Source: Pseudoscleropodium purum (taxonomy: Eukaryota; Streptophyta; Bryopsida; Hypnales; Brachytheciaceae). From it: a DNA stretch of 64,000 bases. This document shows, in pieces, positions 22,149-33,879 of this stretch (positions are counted from its first letter, which is position 1; each line of letters begins with the position of its first letter). The notes under the pieces were generated by a model that was given only the letters and a program-made list of their open reading frames with translations, did not search any database and had not been told where the DNA came from. Both the position numbers and the translations under genes were made by a program. The stretch spans positions 6,006,173-6,070,172 of the forward strand of contig OZ017798.1 of the NCBI GenBank assembly GCA_963969395.1, given 5' to 3'.

Positions 22149-23093
22149 TTATGACGCTTTAACATCCCTGGACAAAGAAGCAGGAATGGATTTCAGGTCA
22201 TCCGCCTGCAACCACCCGTTCTCTCTCATCTGCTGTTCCTTGCCTTTGGCGATCGCCTCCTTCCTGTGCACGTCCTTCATGTAGCGGTACCCCTTGTTCG
22301 TGCCGTAAATCGTATCGCAATACGTGAACACAGAGGCAAAATTGCTCTGGCTCATCCCACCAACGAAGTGATGATAATCGTGGTACTCGGACCCTCCGTA
22401 GAACGGAATGAAGCGCGTCGGATTCCAAGGAAAATCGTATCCGCTATGCGTCTCGAGAGCCTCCAACTGCCGCATCGCAATCCAAGTCCAGAAGGTAACG
22501 ATATGGCCGGGCGCCATTGCTGGCCCCGCAAAGGTCGGAAGCCCTAGAATCATAATTTCGGCCCAATGCGCATACGGCGCCGCGAAGCCCATCGGGGTCT
22601 GGAACTCATGATGCACGCAATGCACGTTGTCGTACCACCAACCCTGGTGCATATACCGGTGCAACCAGTAATTCCCAAAATCTTCCACAATCGTGTACAT
22701 CGCCAGTTGCAATAACGCCTCCGTGAGCGTCGGCAGCGGCAGACCGAATCGGATGTTTATAAACTTCACCGCCGGAAAGGAGCAAAGCTGCAGTGGCCCG
22801 ACCACCGTGAAAAACGACCACATCACAGCCTTATAACACCGCCAAGTCTCCGCGGGCTCATTGTGCACCCCGGGCTGCACTTTGTACTTCTCCGCGCTCC
22901 GCACCTTCCACACATCCAGCAGCACGTACGGCAACGGCACAATAGAGAAAATGATGAACAGAAACACGATGTTGAGGCAATACAACTTGTAATCACTCAC
23001 ATTATGAGTCTGGTCCCACCACCACCTCTCCCAAAACGTCAAATCTCTCCCCAAAGCTCCAGCCGCCGCACTGATACTCGAGAATGGAATCAT
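22149..23093 (-). CDS. SMO1: sterol C4-methyl oxidase, SMO1 type
   Basis: Membrane di-iron oxygenase of the endoplasmic reticulum that oxidises the C4 methyl of 4,4-dimethylsterols in phytosterol synthesis (family knowledge). From ATG at 23093 it encodes 314 residues in one exon. The start MIPFSSISAAAGALGRDL fits the family's usual MIP start; the frame stays open 27 codons further, to an ATG at 23174, which I treat as leader. The three histidine clusters are intact: HRYMH (145-149), HCVHH (158-162) and HDYHH (238-242). Hydrophobic stretches at about 38-58 and 90-110 fit membrane segments. AAPYAHWAE, ETHSGYDFPW and IPFYGGSEYHDYHH are strongly family-like. G+C is well above the flanks. No intron interrupts the coding region. 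Confidence 0.93.
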   Translation of the reverse strand: MIPFSSISAAAGALGRDLTFWERWWWDQTHNVSDYKLYCLNIVFLFIIFSIVPLPYVLLDVWKVRSAEKYKVQPGVHNEPAETWRCYKAVMWSFFTVVGPLQLCSFPAVKFINIRFGLPLPTLTEALLQLAMYTIVEDFGNYWLHRYMHQGWWYDNVHCVHHEFQTPMGFAAPYAHWAEIMILGLPTFAGPAMAPGHIVTFWTWIAMRQLEALETHSGYDFPWNPTRFIPFYGGSEYHDYHHFVGGMSQSNFASVFTYCDTIYGTNKGYRYMKDVHRKEAIAKGKEQQMRENGWLQADDLKSIPASLSRDVKAS

Positions 23094-24770
23094 CTCTCCC
23101 GATCGAAAACACGACTCTCTCCAAAAGCTTCCAATCAAACCCAAATCTTCACACAGAAAACCCTGAATCAGCACCGATTGACCAGCAGAAAACCCCCCAA
23201 AGAAGCGTGATCAATGCACAGAAAGAAGTGCGGAGACCCAGGAGACGCCGCGGGAGCACGCCCAGCAGCGGAGTCGCCGGAGCTCAGCTCTGCGTCCCCT
23301 GGTGTGGTGGGATTCTCCAGGCCAGAGCTTCTGCTGCACCGCTGTGCAGTTCTGTCTACATATGTATGATGGTGGTGTCCTCCGGTGCGGACGCTTCCAC
23401 CAACTCGCATTCGGGAATATCATCCACCGATCTTTAACGGCATTCATCGGTTTCGGTCTGGTCGTCGCCATCTCGTTCACAAGCGTCCAAGGAACTACAG
23501 ATGAAACTGACGGACGCTTGCCATGATGACATTTCAAGCAATTCAGAAAATGAAAAAAGTAAAATCAAACTGGAAGAAATTTCTTGTGGACGGGACCGAC
23601 CGATCCTTTCATGGAAGGCTGCAAATTCCATATCCTCTTGTTCTTTGCAATACCGTGAATTGGAAACCTACGGAACACTCAAAATGGTACCGTCATGGGA
23701 TTGGACATTAACTCTGAAACGATGCAAAACGTCGTTTGCAGGACTGCACCCACAGACTGGAGGATAGGATGGATGAAAAACGATTTTTTCTCATCCAAAT
23801 TGCTTTGGGGATGTTCAGTTCCTTGAGTATAATATCCAGTGTGAATAGTAAAGCGAATTTCCTCATTGTGGTATTATTGATGACTTTCCTTAAAGAAGAA
23901 GATGCTGGATCCCCCGAAATGCCCTTCTGGTGTATTCGGGCCATTTTCTTGCAATTCGCATTTGATGTGCATTTTAGCCATAAAAAAAAATTGATGTTTT
24001 CTGAAATTGAAGCCCAAGTGATGTAGTTTCTAATCCAATTGGAAATTCTGATTAATTCATAAGTTTCTATATTTTGTAGCAATATGAACTTTGGGCTTCT
24101 AACCATGGTTTGTTTATTTTCTAATTTTAGAATGATTTGGTAACTTTGGGTTGTATGATGATGCTATACACTATGATGTACATCTATGGTGAAAATTTCA
24201 GATTTTTCAAGTATATTCAAGATTTGATATGAATTTTCTTCATTTTTTTCTTAAGAAGTTCTTAGTCATTTCAAATTTTTTCAAAAAAATTGAGAATTTT
24301 ATGAATTGTAGTAGACATATGATTTCATCTTAGAAAAGTAAATAAAAAAAATTCCATTCATAACTAGTTGCAAAATGGCAACAAATAGGATGATAGACAA
24401 TGAGGCTTAAAATCAATAATCATGGGCTTGTCCTTCTAGGATTAATGCATGCAAGACTCTAATATATTTTTATTTATTTTTTGGATTGTTGTTGAGGGAG
24501 TAAAATATGAAGGTAAACGTACACATTATGGATCCTTTTCCCAATTATGTACCTATCTCCACATATCCAACATTTCAGCACCTAAAATCTAGGACACACG
24601 TAGATAGTGATGCAATTGGAAAGAGGCCCATAACATGTATGCTAAAATGAAGGGACATGAGATTTGTTTTTTTCCAATAGAAGTTGAGAATCCAATTGCT
24701 GCCTTCTATTACTTTCATTCTTATTTTATCCAAAAAGTCTCTTATTGACCAAATTAGACTGTTTGTTTAG
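23094..24770. other. SMO1 upstream region, then AT-rich DNA
   Basis: From 23094 to about 23540 the DNA is relatively G+C rich and probably holds the SMO1 promoter and 5' leader. Overlapping short frames on both strands there have no recognisable product. After 23700 the sequence returns to AT-rich intergenic DNA. Confidence 0.4.
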
Positions 24771-24773
24771 GTA

Positions 24774-24928
24774 CACTAGTAGAAAGGGGGGGTCTAAAGG
24801 CACTAAGGAAAATTATTAGAGCACAATGCCTAAGGCCCATGTTGGCACTAGCTTGGTGCCAATATGGGCCTTTGGCACTATGCTCTAACAATTTTCCTTA
24901 GTGCTCTAAGACCACCATTCTACCAGTG
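24774..24928. mobile_element. palindromic CACTA-type MITE
   Basis: It starts CACTAGTAGAAAGGG and ends, in reverse, CACTGGTAGAATGG. It is flanked by GTA at 24771-24773 and 24929-24931, a 3-bp duplication as made by CACTA transposons. Nearly the whole 155 bp is a long imperfect hairpin; both arms carry GCACTAAGGAAAATT, TTAGAGCA and GGCCCAT. Confidence 0.85.
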
Positions 24929-24931
24929 GTA

Positions 24932-27230
24932 GGTTGTAGTGACTCAAGACTTTTGATTTAGTTTCTAATATTTTTAGTTTAGCATCCAATCTTTGTTTTT
25001 TTATATCAAGCTTGTTTCTTGTGATTCCAACAAGTATTACAAATGCCATAATATTTCTTTGTTTTGAAGCAAACTCCAATAATTTTAGTAGCTAAAAATG
25101 TTTTTAGTCTTTCCAATTTTTTTTATAGGTAGACATGAATATAGAAAGCTTTTCATCATTCTACTAATATTTAGATGAAGTGAAAGTTATGTCTAGTATC
25201 AATTAGAGGCAATCACCACATCACATTTCTATACAAGAATAACATTGAAGTTCTTTAAATACTCAAATTTTTATAGGTTTAGAGGGGGGAAGAAATAACA
25301 TTACATATAGCTTGCCTACTATAATATTTTCATCACTAGGATTGAGGTTTTTCAATTCTTCTATTGAATTAAGAGAAATTCAATGTTTCAAGTCAATTTT
25401 CTATTCCCATCTATCATAGAAAAAACCCTCTAAAAATGATTGTGATGTGTGTATTGTTAAAGAAATGATGTATTTTCAACTTATTTCTTCAACATATGAT
25501 TATTCTTTATATTTTAGAAGTGTAAGAAGTAGAAATTTCTTACTACAAGTTAAAAAGATGAAAGTGCACCTAAAAGACGTCTTAGAAAAATTATGTTTTG
25601 TAGATTCTAAAGCTATAATCTTGCAATCATTGAATATTTTTACTTCAAAATTTGAGAAGGTATACTACAACAAGTTAACAAAAAGACCTCATAGCTGAAT
25701 GTGCCAAAAATTTAATAAAAATAAAGAATTTAACATTGTTTTTTGGAAAAGCCATTTTGGGGTAGTTTTTACTATAAATAATCAAATAATATGAGGGTCA
25801 AATACTTTTTATTATTGATGTATATGCCACATGAAGGAAACCACATTGTCAAATAAAGTTGTTCAAAGACAATATTTAGCATACCATATGGCACCCAAAA
25901 TATTATACAAAGGCAATGTAAACAAGGTAGCAGGGCAAATTCTATAATTATGCAAGGTAGTTCAGGGCAAATTTTAAGGCAAACAATCAAAAGTTTCATC
26001 TTTAATTCTTAAAATCCCAAGGCCTTTTTTTTTCTTGTCAATAATTGCTAAAAATTGCCATTTGGGGGGTAAAGAGCAAAACAAATTAAAATGGAAATTT
26101 TTTGCATGTCTAATTGTAGGATCTTACAATAAACTAGTTTGAAAATGTGTAAAATAAAATTTAGATACTTTGACTACATAGATTGCAAGACAAATATGTT
26201 GAAAGTTAAGAAATCATGTTTTTTGGTACCATGGTAGACTAGTTTGTGAGACTTTGAATCTTCTTAACTTAAAAATTTTGCACCATAGATTTTGAATTAA
26301 AAAAAATTATCATAAAGAACTGAGTTGAGAATATTGAAAAAATAAAAATTATAAAATAAAAATATTTTCATTCTTTAAAAAAAATGAAGTAGAAGAAAGT
26401 TCCAAATAGAAAGACATACTAAAAAATCAATAGCTATAAGATGGAATTAAAGCACACTAATTCCGATGGTGAGGTTATTTCAACAATCAAAATTCATCCT
26501 TTATAACTATTTGTTTTGAAAAAAATGTGAAAATTGACTTAAAAAATAAATCCATTATAGTATTTTTAAAATAAAAATCCTTTAATTACCCACAAATCCA
26601 AATGGAATGAATCAAAGCTTCCAAGCAGACAAAAATACAATTCATGAGAAGAAGAAAAATTTTAAAATTTTTTATTGGATTTTTATTTCTGCCCCATCAA
26701 GTTCAGTCCTACACTTATTGTGGTATAACTTTTGCTCCTAGGCACCTGTTGAAAAAAAAAATGATACTCACAGAAAGCTAATAAGTTTTTCTATCGTATA
26801 AAAAAGTTTCAAAAAATCTTCACCAAAAATTGAGCTCAATCATGGGAACGTGCTGAAGATCCACTTGAAATACCATTTTTTTGCTAAAATGATCATGTGT
26901 CAACTTGTGTGAAAATTCCACGTGGATGATGCACAGAACGATTATAGGGATGTAAAATCATCACACAAAATGTCTGCCATGTCTCTGTACTGTACGAGTT
27001 AAAATAAAGGACACCTCCCATACAAGCATAGCTTACAGGAGTCCAGAAGCTCAAGCACTTTCTAATTTATTTTATTTATTTTTGGGACAGAAGGGTACCA
27101 TACTTTACCTTATGGAGTATATGTTTTGTATTTCAGCAAACCTGATGTCATGTGGCGGCGTGGAAATGTCAGTTATGGTGAACTAAAGGCGGCTTTCATT
27201 TGGGTGCATCCTTTCTTCTTACGTTTTGAT
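24932..27230. other. AT-rich intergenic DNA with a decayed repeat
   Basis: No gene recognised. About 26030-26770 resembles the body of copies A and F, with blocks such as GTAGGATCTTACAATAAACTAG and an adjoining ATTGCAAGA, but the ends are lost. The open frame at 25447-25698 is AT-driven and not convincing. Confidence 0.4.
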
Positions 27231-27505
27231 AGGGGTACCCATGGCCAGGGAGGATTGACCCCTCTATTGCCCCATGTTTTAGTATTGCCCTGTGTTTTAG
27301 CCTTGTAGAAAACATTGAAAATTTTTATTTTCCACATATGAAAAAATTTTCAAGTTTTGAATTCATATTTGCAATCAAAGATCCTAAATTAGTTAGGGGA
27401 CATGATGGATTACAAAATTTAAGCAATACCAAATAGGGGGTAATTTTGACATTTACTCTCTGGTGGGGCAATAGAGGGGTCAATCCTCCATCGCGAGGTC
27501 CCCAT
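27231..27505. mobile_element. MITE with ~26-bp perfect inverted repeats
   Basis: The 26 bases at 27249-27274 (GGAGGATTGACCCC onward) are exactly mirrored at 27464-27489. Weaker pairing of GGGGTACC and GGTCCCC outside suggests the true ends are a few bases beyond. The centre holds AATTCATATTTGCAATCA, shared with the arms around copy A. Target duplications are unclear. Confidence 0.65.
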
Positions 27506-30500
27506 GGAATGTAAGGTAGAAGCACCAATTGTCAACCACGCCCAATATTCAACATGTATTTTAGGATGTAGTACTTCCAAATAAGGGTGGAATAGGTTTT
27601 CAAAAAAGGCTTGAAATGTGTGTTTTGGGGTCCTTTCAAGGTTGTGACTAATACGGTTATGACACTTGTTCTCAAAGTAGTGAGCAAGAAAAGTAGGAAA
27701 TAGTGAGCAGGAAAGTAGTTCTTGAATGATCGGAATTGCAAAGACTCTAGATGTCAGCCATGGGTCAACAATACTTTTTGCCTCCCAAAATTCATAGTAA
27801 TTTCAATTTTTAGAATAAAATGTTGAAAAATTCACAATCTCCATATTTTTTGTATCTTCCTATGTGGAAAAAATTTCCTACACCCCATGTTGCAGACCAT
27901 CTATTGCAAAATTCTTTAAATGATCGACTATTGGTACTACTACAATAATTCCAATTTAAATGTCTAAAAGTCCCTAAAATAATTGGTGAGCACCAAGCCT
28001 CTAGGAAAAAATTGAAGAAAAATTGGATGATAATGCCAAATTGTTCCAATTTTTACAAAGATTTTGGATGCAATTGTGAATTTTAAAGGAAACTCATCCA
28101 AATATGTGGATGAAAAGATAGTTCTATTCAAAATATAGATGAATACTAAAATATTTGGCTACATTATTTTATTGAATGTTGCCACTTCAACACTTTTTTT
28201 AAATCCATAAAAACACCTTGTTGTAAGGTAAGTTAGAAGTACCTATTTGTAATAACTTAAACATTTCAGCCTTTGATATAGAATTTGGGAAATTCATTGA
28301 GAAATTGAGATCAATGTATGTAAAATTTAAAGGTGAGGAAGAATGCAAAAAAATAAAAATTCCAAGAATGAATAATTTATTCAATATATAAGTAAATTTT
28401 TCATCTAGACCCATTTGGGTCTCATAGACTCACTTATTATGGTTAGCTTTGAAACTTTTCCCTAAGCCAAGAGAAAAGAAAGGTGAATGGATGAGAAGGT
28501 ACAAATAGAGATTATTTTTCAATGAACAAAGCATCTATTTATTGTCTATAATAGGTCAATCTATTAAGCCATTACATGGGGCTGCTTGAAATAGGTACTT
28601 CTACTGTACTTCACAAAATTTTACTCCTCATCTTTTAGAGATGCTCTAGCCCAATTTAGACAAGCATTTGGACAAAATCATTTCAAACAAATTATTAAGG
28701 TAGGAAGTCCATAAACCATTCCTTTAAGCCTATCTACCTCATCAATGATAGTAATAGCTAGATCTCAATAAACATGTTACACTTTTCTAGATTCATGACA
28801 CATTTAGAACCTAGTCAATTTATAGACCTCCTACCTTAGCTGAAATAGCATAAGTACTTGTCTAGTAAAGGGTTTAGACCTAACATTTGTCCACTTCTTC
28901 AACCTGTTAGGTCACCAACCAATGTAGCCAACTCAATGGGCTAAATAAAGAAGTTTAGGGACTTGCAAGTTAGGGGGGAGGGGCCCAAGGACTTGAAATT
29001 TATTACCATTAGGAGTGCATCCCAGAGTATTTCAAATAGGTACTTACAAAAAATCTCAAATTTAGACATTTGACAATGAAAATTAATTGCTTCAAAACTA
29101 ACTAGAAGAAAAAAAATTAAACAACTGACAAATCATTATTAACAAAGTACATCCCATTCTAAATTTGGATACAATTTCTGTTCCAATCTCTAAAATACAA
29201 ATGAGAAATAAATAGAATCTTATTCCCTCAATAATTTTTAGAGGTTTATTAGGGTTTAAACCCTAAAACCTTGATCCATCAATCAAAATATGAACTCTCT
29301 TTGATTTCTATCTAGACAAATAATAAGTCAATATTATCACAAAAAATTGACATTTCAATATTGTTTGCAATAGTTTTAAGATTTTCATGCTTCAAACATT
29401 GGCTACAAACAATAGTTTCAAACCATGAGGAATAGAAATTGAAAGAAAATTAGGTTGAACTTGTGAGTGGCTAATCACATCATTTACCAACTTAGAAACT
29501 TTGATAACTAGTGATGGTGATCATCATGTTACATGGAGCTTAGGAAGAGGACTAGTCATTTTTTATTGATATAAGGTGAAACCAACAACAAGAAATTCAA
29601 CATTGCCATTATTTGACCAAATAATTGACCAAATAAGCATCTGAGCATGATTGTTGCTCTTATTAAATTGCCTAATTTTCTATTGAATCTTATTGAAAAT
29701 TAAAAGGGGATTTAAGATTCTATTTTCATGCTTCTTTTGGACAACTTATATGTATACATTATTAGATTTTGAAAAGCATTGAAAACAAATGTATAGACAA
29801 GATTTTTTTTTTTTTTCAAAAACTAAACCCCAAGTAGAGTTCAAACTCTAAAAGGTAATTTATTCCTAATTGGGAAATAAAATTATACCTAAGATATCAA
29901 TTGCAAAATTATGAGTATACTAATTCTCTTTCTTACGTCAATAGGTAAAGGTTTTAAGACTACTTATCAATAATCACTTGGTCTTTACTCTTCAATTGAT
30001 ATTTTCTTCAATTCTCCTTTCCTTGCTCTACTTTATTCATCTTCTTATTCTCCTCTTTAATCATGTCTTTATTTTGCTTCACTGCGATTTCCTTGTTCAC
30101 TTTGCATGCCATCTTTGAATTGCCTAAACTTTGACAATAATTTAATTGTTTTGTTTTCTTATTACATTCTTCTTTATTCATTTAAAAAAAAAATTATTTT
30201 AAAATTTTATTAAATTTTATTATTTTATTAGATATTTTTATTTTTTTGAATTTAAATAAATTTTAAAATTTTAAAATTTTAAATTCTTTAAAAGAAGTGC
30301 CGACCTAGTTTCCCAATTGATTTTATTTATATTATATAGTAATCACTAAAGGATTTTCAATTGGTTGTAAACAATGCTCTAGTCTCTCAATTGGAGTTAT
30401 ATGTAATATCCACTTCAGATCAACCTCATAGTTCTTTCAACATAGACTTTCTGATTGATATTAATACTTCAATTTTCCCAATTGGTAAAACATTGGATAT

Positions 30501-31312
30501 TCAATCAAACCAGCTTCACCATGCTCTCAATGTAGACTTTCCCGATTAATTTATTCTTACAAGCACTCAACAATCTCAATTATCTCAATTGACCATCATA
30601 GGTTGTTTTTTTCACTTCCACAATTCTCCAAATTACAATTCATTCCATTTCCTATTGGTTTTTATTTACAAGTTCTTCAATTTCCTTCTTCACACTTTTA
30701 TCACACAACTCCATAACAATTAGTTTACTCATGCATAGTTTCACACAATTTTTCATTCACTCCAATTGTCACACATAATCACACATATTACACATCACAT
30801 AAACTTACACACTATTCCAAACACAATTGCACACATGCTTTGCACAATCAACTACTAGCAAACAATCACTATATTACAAACAAATACAAAATCACACAAT
30901 TGTTTTTGCTTCCAGCAATTGGAAGGAGTGCCTACTTCACTGAAGTCAATTGAATTCCATTGTGAGAAAAGCGGAGGTTGCACACGGCACACCAATCTAT
31001 ATCTACCAATTGGTTGAGTGAATGCCTATTGAGATCAATGATCACCAAAGACTACACCTAATCAATAAAATACTACATATAACCTCACTATTACATTGCC
31101 AATTGGCAACCGATGAAAACTAACATTAATATTATGCATCATGTCTATTTTTACATTATGTTTTAAAAAAAATTTGTTTAGTATACAAAAATAGTATGCC
31201 AAATTAATTTTAAGAGTAATAGTAAATATGTAAATGTAATTGAAAAGGTGAAAGTGAAAATAAAGTAAAGATTAAAATGTGAAATGTATTGTTGAGATGT
31301 TTAGGTGGACAA
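27506..31312. other. AT-rich intergenic DNA
   Basis: About 3.8 kb with no gene I recognise. It includes a nearly pure A/T stretch at 30180-30290 and an ACA-rich run around 30730-30900. All open frames are under 80 codons. Confidence 0.45.
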
Positions 31313-32281
31313 CACTAGAAGAAAAATGTATCCAACACAACTGCGTGCAATGCAATTATGAGTCCTATACAACTATCCTGCATTTGTAGCCTTCTCTATT
31401 TATACCCAATTTGACATGAACAAAGTTATACATTATTGTAGTCGCAAAGTAGTTGCAAGGTGAAGTTTAGGATTATAGGGATGTATGAGAAGAATTGATG
31501 TGAGGTATTCTACATCCAATATTCCTTACAATTGTCGATTTGGACAACTCTTTTTTCCTATAGAGTCTAGTGAGTCAAATTATAGTTGCATAGAATCTAA
31601 ATTCAATTGTAATTCAATTAGAATGCAACTAGAAAGAAACTCAAAAGCAACTAAACTACAAGCCTACAAGTAGAATTAAACTGGAAAACAATTACAATTG
31701 CTCCAGATCAATTGTCAAGAATACCATTAAGTTGAATGTACAAGAATTGTAAATTACAATATTCTTAGGTATTGAATTATAATTATAGAATTCTAATATT
31801 TTTACATTTTGTAGACTTCTATAATTTGTAGATTTTTGCAGTCTATAGAAATCACCAAGTTTTTAAAGTTTAAGAAATTTTAGAACTTGTGAAAATTGTA
31901 AAGTTTTGTAAATTGGTGAAATCTATTCAATATCAATATTTGGATTTGATAATCTAAAAAAAAGCTAGATTTCAAAAAATTTATATCTACAAATCATTGA
32001 GATTAAAACTTCAAAATCTACAAATCTATAAATCATGAACAAGTTGCAAATCAATTGTAGACAATTTGCACTTAAACAAGTTCCACATCAACAACCATGT
32101 TAGAAGAGTTCGTCGATGAACTTTTACATAAAATGAGATAAAACTTGCAACTATTTTGCAACTAGTGTGACTTGTCCACTACAACTACAGTCTCCAAATT
32201 ATCACCCAGTTGCAAACGCCTCTTGCAACTACAAAACCAATTGCAAACTATAGTCGCAAAACCCCTTGTTTTTTTGTAGTG
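31313..32281. mobile_element. CACTA-like non-autonomous element, copy H1
   Basis: The left end is CACTAGAAGAAAAATG. The right end read in reverse is CACTACAAAAAAACAAGG. Near both ends the words GCAACT and AGTTGC recur many times, like the subterminal repeats of CACTA elements. The internal sequence matches copy H2 in the same order. The 3-bp flanks (CAA left, ACA right) do not match exactly. No transposase frame is present. Confidence 0.6.
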
Positions 32282-32319
32282 ACAAAGTATTCTATTGTTT
32301 GTTCACTTGATGGCTCTCC

Positions 32320-32885
32320 ACTACCAATTTCCTTGTTTCTATCTAATTTTCTAATCTTTGGTGCGATAAAAACTTTGAAATTCAATATCTCTTGCCTTGT
32401 CAATTAAAATGTGACAAAATTGCTTAGTGCACCCTCCTTCCCTAAGGACTTTTCATCTACACCAAACACATCTATGTTGGTTTGATGGTTTAGGAGATCT
32501 TGACTTATGTCACAAAATAAATGAACAAATTATTTGTTTTAGTAGTATAAATTGACTAGTATATCTTGTATCGTTTCCATAACTAATAGAATGTCATTTG
32601 TAATCACCACAAGATGTGATGGTCAATCCTTTTTTAAATTCCCTTTTGTATCCATTGATTTTGAAGCAAATTTTAATTGCTTTAAGATTGAAGTCCATTT
32701 GCACCATCAATTTTGTATTTAATATACTTGTTTTTTGTAAATAAGTTTGCTTGGTCTTCACAACCAATTTTTTAATTTCCATAGCTAGTAAAAACTTTGG
32801 AATTCAACATCTTTTGCCTCATTAGTTAGAATGCCTTGAAACTCACTTTGAGCCTACACACTTGCTAAGGCCTTTCCAGTAGTAT
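32320..32885. repeat. dispersed repeat J (two overlapping copies)
   Basis: A block with ACTTTGAAATTCAATATCTC, then TTGCCTT and AAATGTGACAAAA, begins near 32335. A second copy begins near 32770. The same order of blocks recurs near 46925 and 61335, with a related tail near 51570. I find no terminal repeats, so the type is unknown. Confidence 0.5.
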
Positions 32886-33735
32886 CACAATGATAGTTTC
32901 ACGTATAGGTTGGGAATAGCACAGGGCCTTCACTGTGAAAATGCTTTGCATATGATTTCTTCATACTCTCCCAGACCCTAAATAATCCCAACCTATTTCC
33001 AAATTCCATTTTCCCAAATCCCTATAATTCTCACAATAACCTAGAATTTCCATAGTTAGTTTTGATCTATTATAAATAATGGAAAATCACTCCAAATGTC
33101 TTAAAACTTTGCAAGAATGTAGACCAATAAGTCAAATACTCATATATCAATTTTCATCCCAATCTATAATATTATCCAATTTTAATGGACATTTCCCTAT
33201 TACTAACATTTTACTAAGTGATGACTTCTACACTTGATTATCTTTTATGAATGATTTATAAGTTCCATATCCATTGTAGACAAATTTTTGATAAAAGGTA
33301 TATTTCTATTGAAAACAATTTTCTTGTTGACCTGCATTTGTTGTCCCCAAAAGATCTTTATGTTGTGATAGGAGAAGTCTATGTAATTGTGCAATACTTT
33401 ATTATAGATTGGCAATTTATTCTATTGCTTGCCTAAGCTAGCCCCATCTTCCTACTAATCCAAAACCTCAACTACCTCTATAACCAAGTTTGATTTCTAG
33501 GCAACACCATTTCATTTTGGCATCCACACTTAATTACCTAAATCCACTCTCAATTATCCAACAATTGCTTATCAACACGAGATCTACAACGTTACTAATG
33601 ATGTTAGAAAGACAACCAAGATAGTACAAAAACTATGTAAGAGTGGCCAAATGAGTGGCCCTTGGTGCTTCTTGTAAATGCCCTCCAAATCTCTCTTTTG
33701 AATATTTCCAAAATTCACTTTAAAAACTAAACCAA
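32886..33735. other. AT-rich intergenic DNA
   Basis: No gene recognised; the 61-codon frame at 33251 has no known motif. Confidence 0.4.
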
Positions 33736-33872
33736 AATTCAAAGTTCTAACTCAATAGGAATGCATCTAACTCTATTTGCTACTTCAAATGGGCTTAAAA
33801 GAAAGTTATTTTCAACCTTAATCTAAAACATTTTGTTTAACAAGAAGATCATTTTGGAATAAAGGGAGTAGT
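33736..33872. mobile_element. partial mariner/Stowaway-like element
   Basis: The last 137 bp match the right end of the element at 566-1270, including AGTTATTTTCAACCTTAATC and AACAAGAAGATCATTTTGGA. They end in GGGAGTA. The left end is not found. Confidence 0.5.
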
Positions 33873-33879
33873 AGATAAG

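Noticed and set aside
22266..22821. Open frames on the plus strand and second minus frame inside the SMO1 gene
   Set aside because: They are shadows of the SMO1 coding region; the SMO1 frame alone has family motifs.
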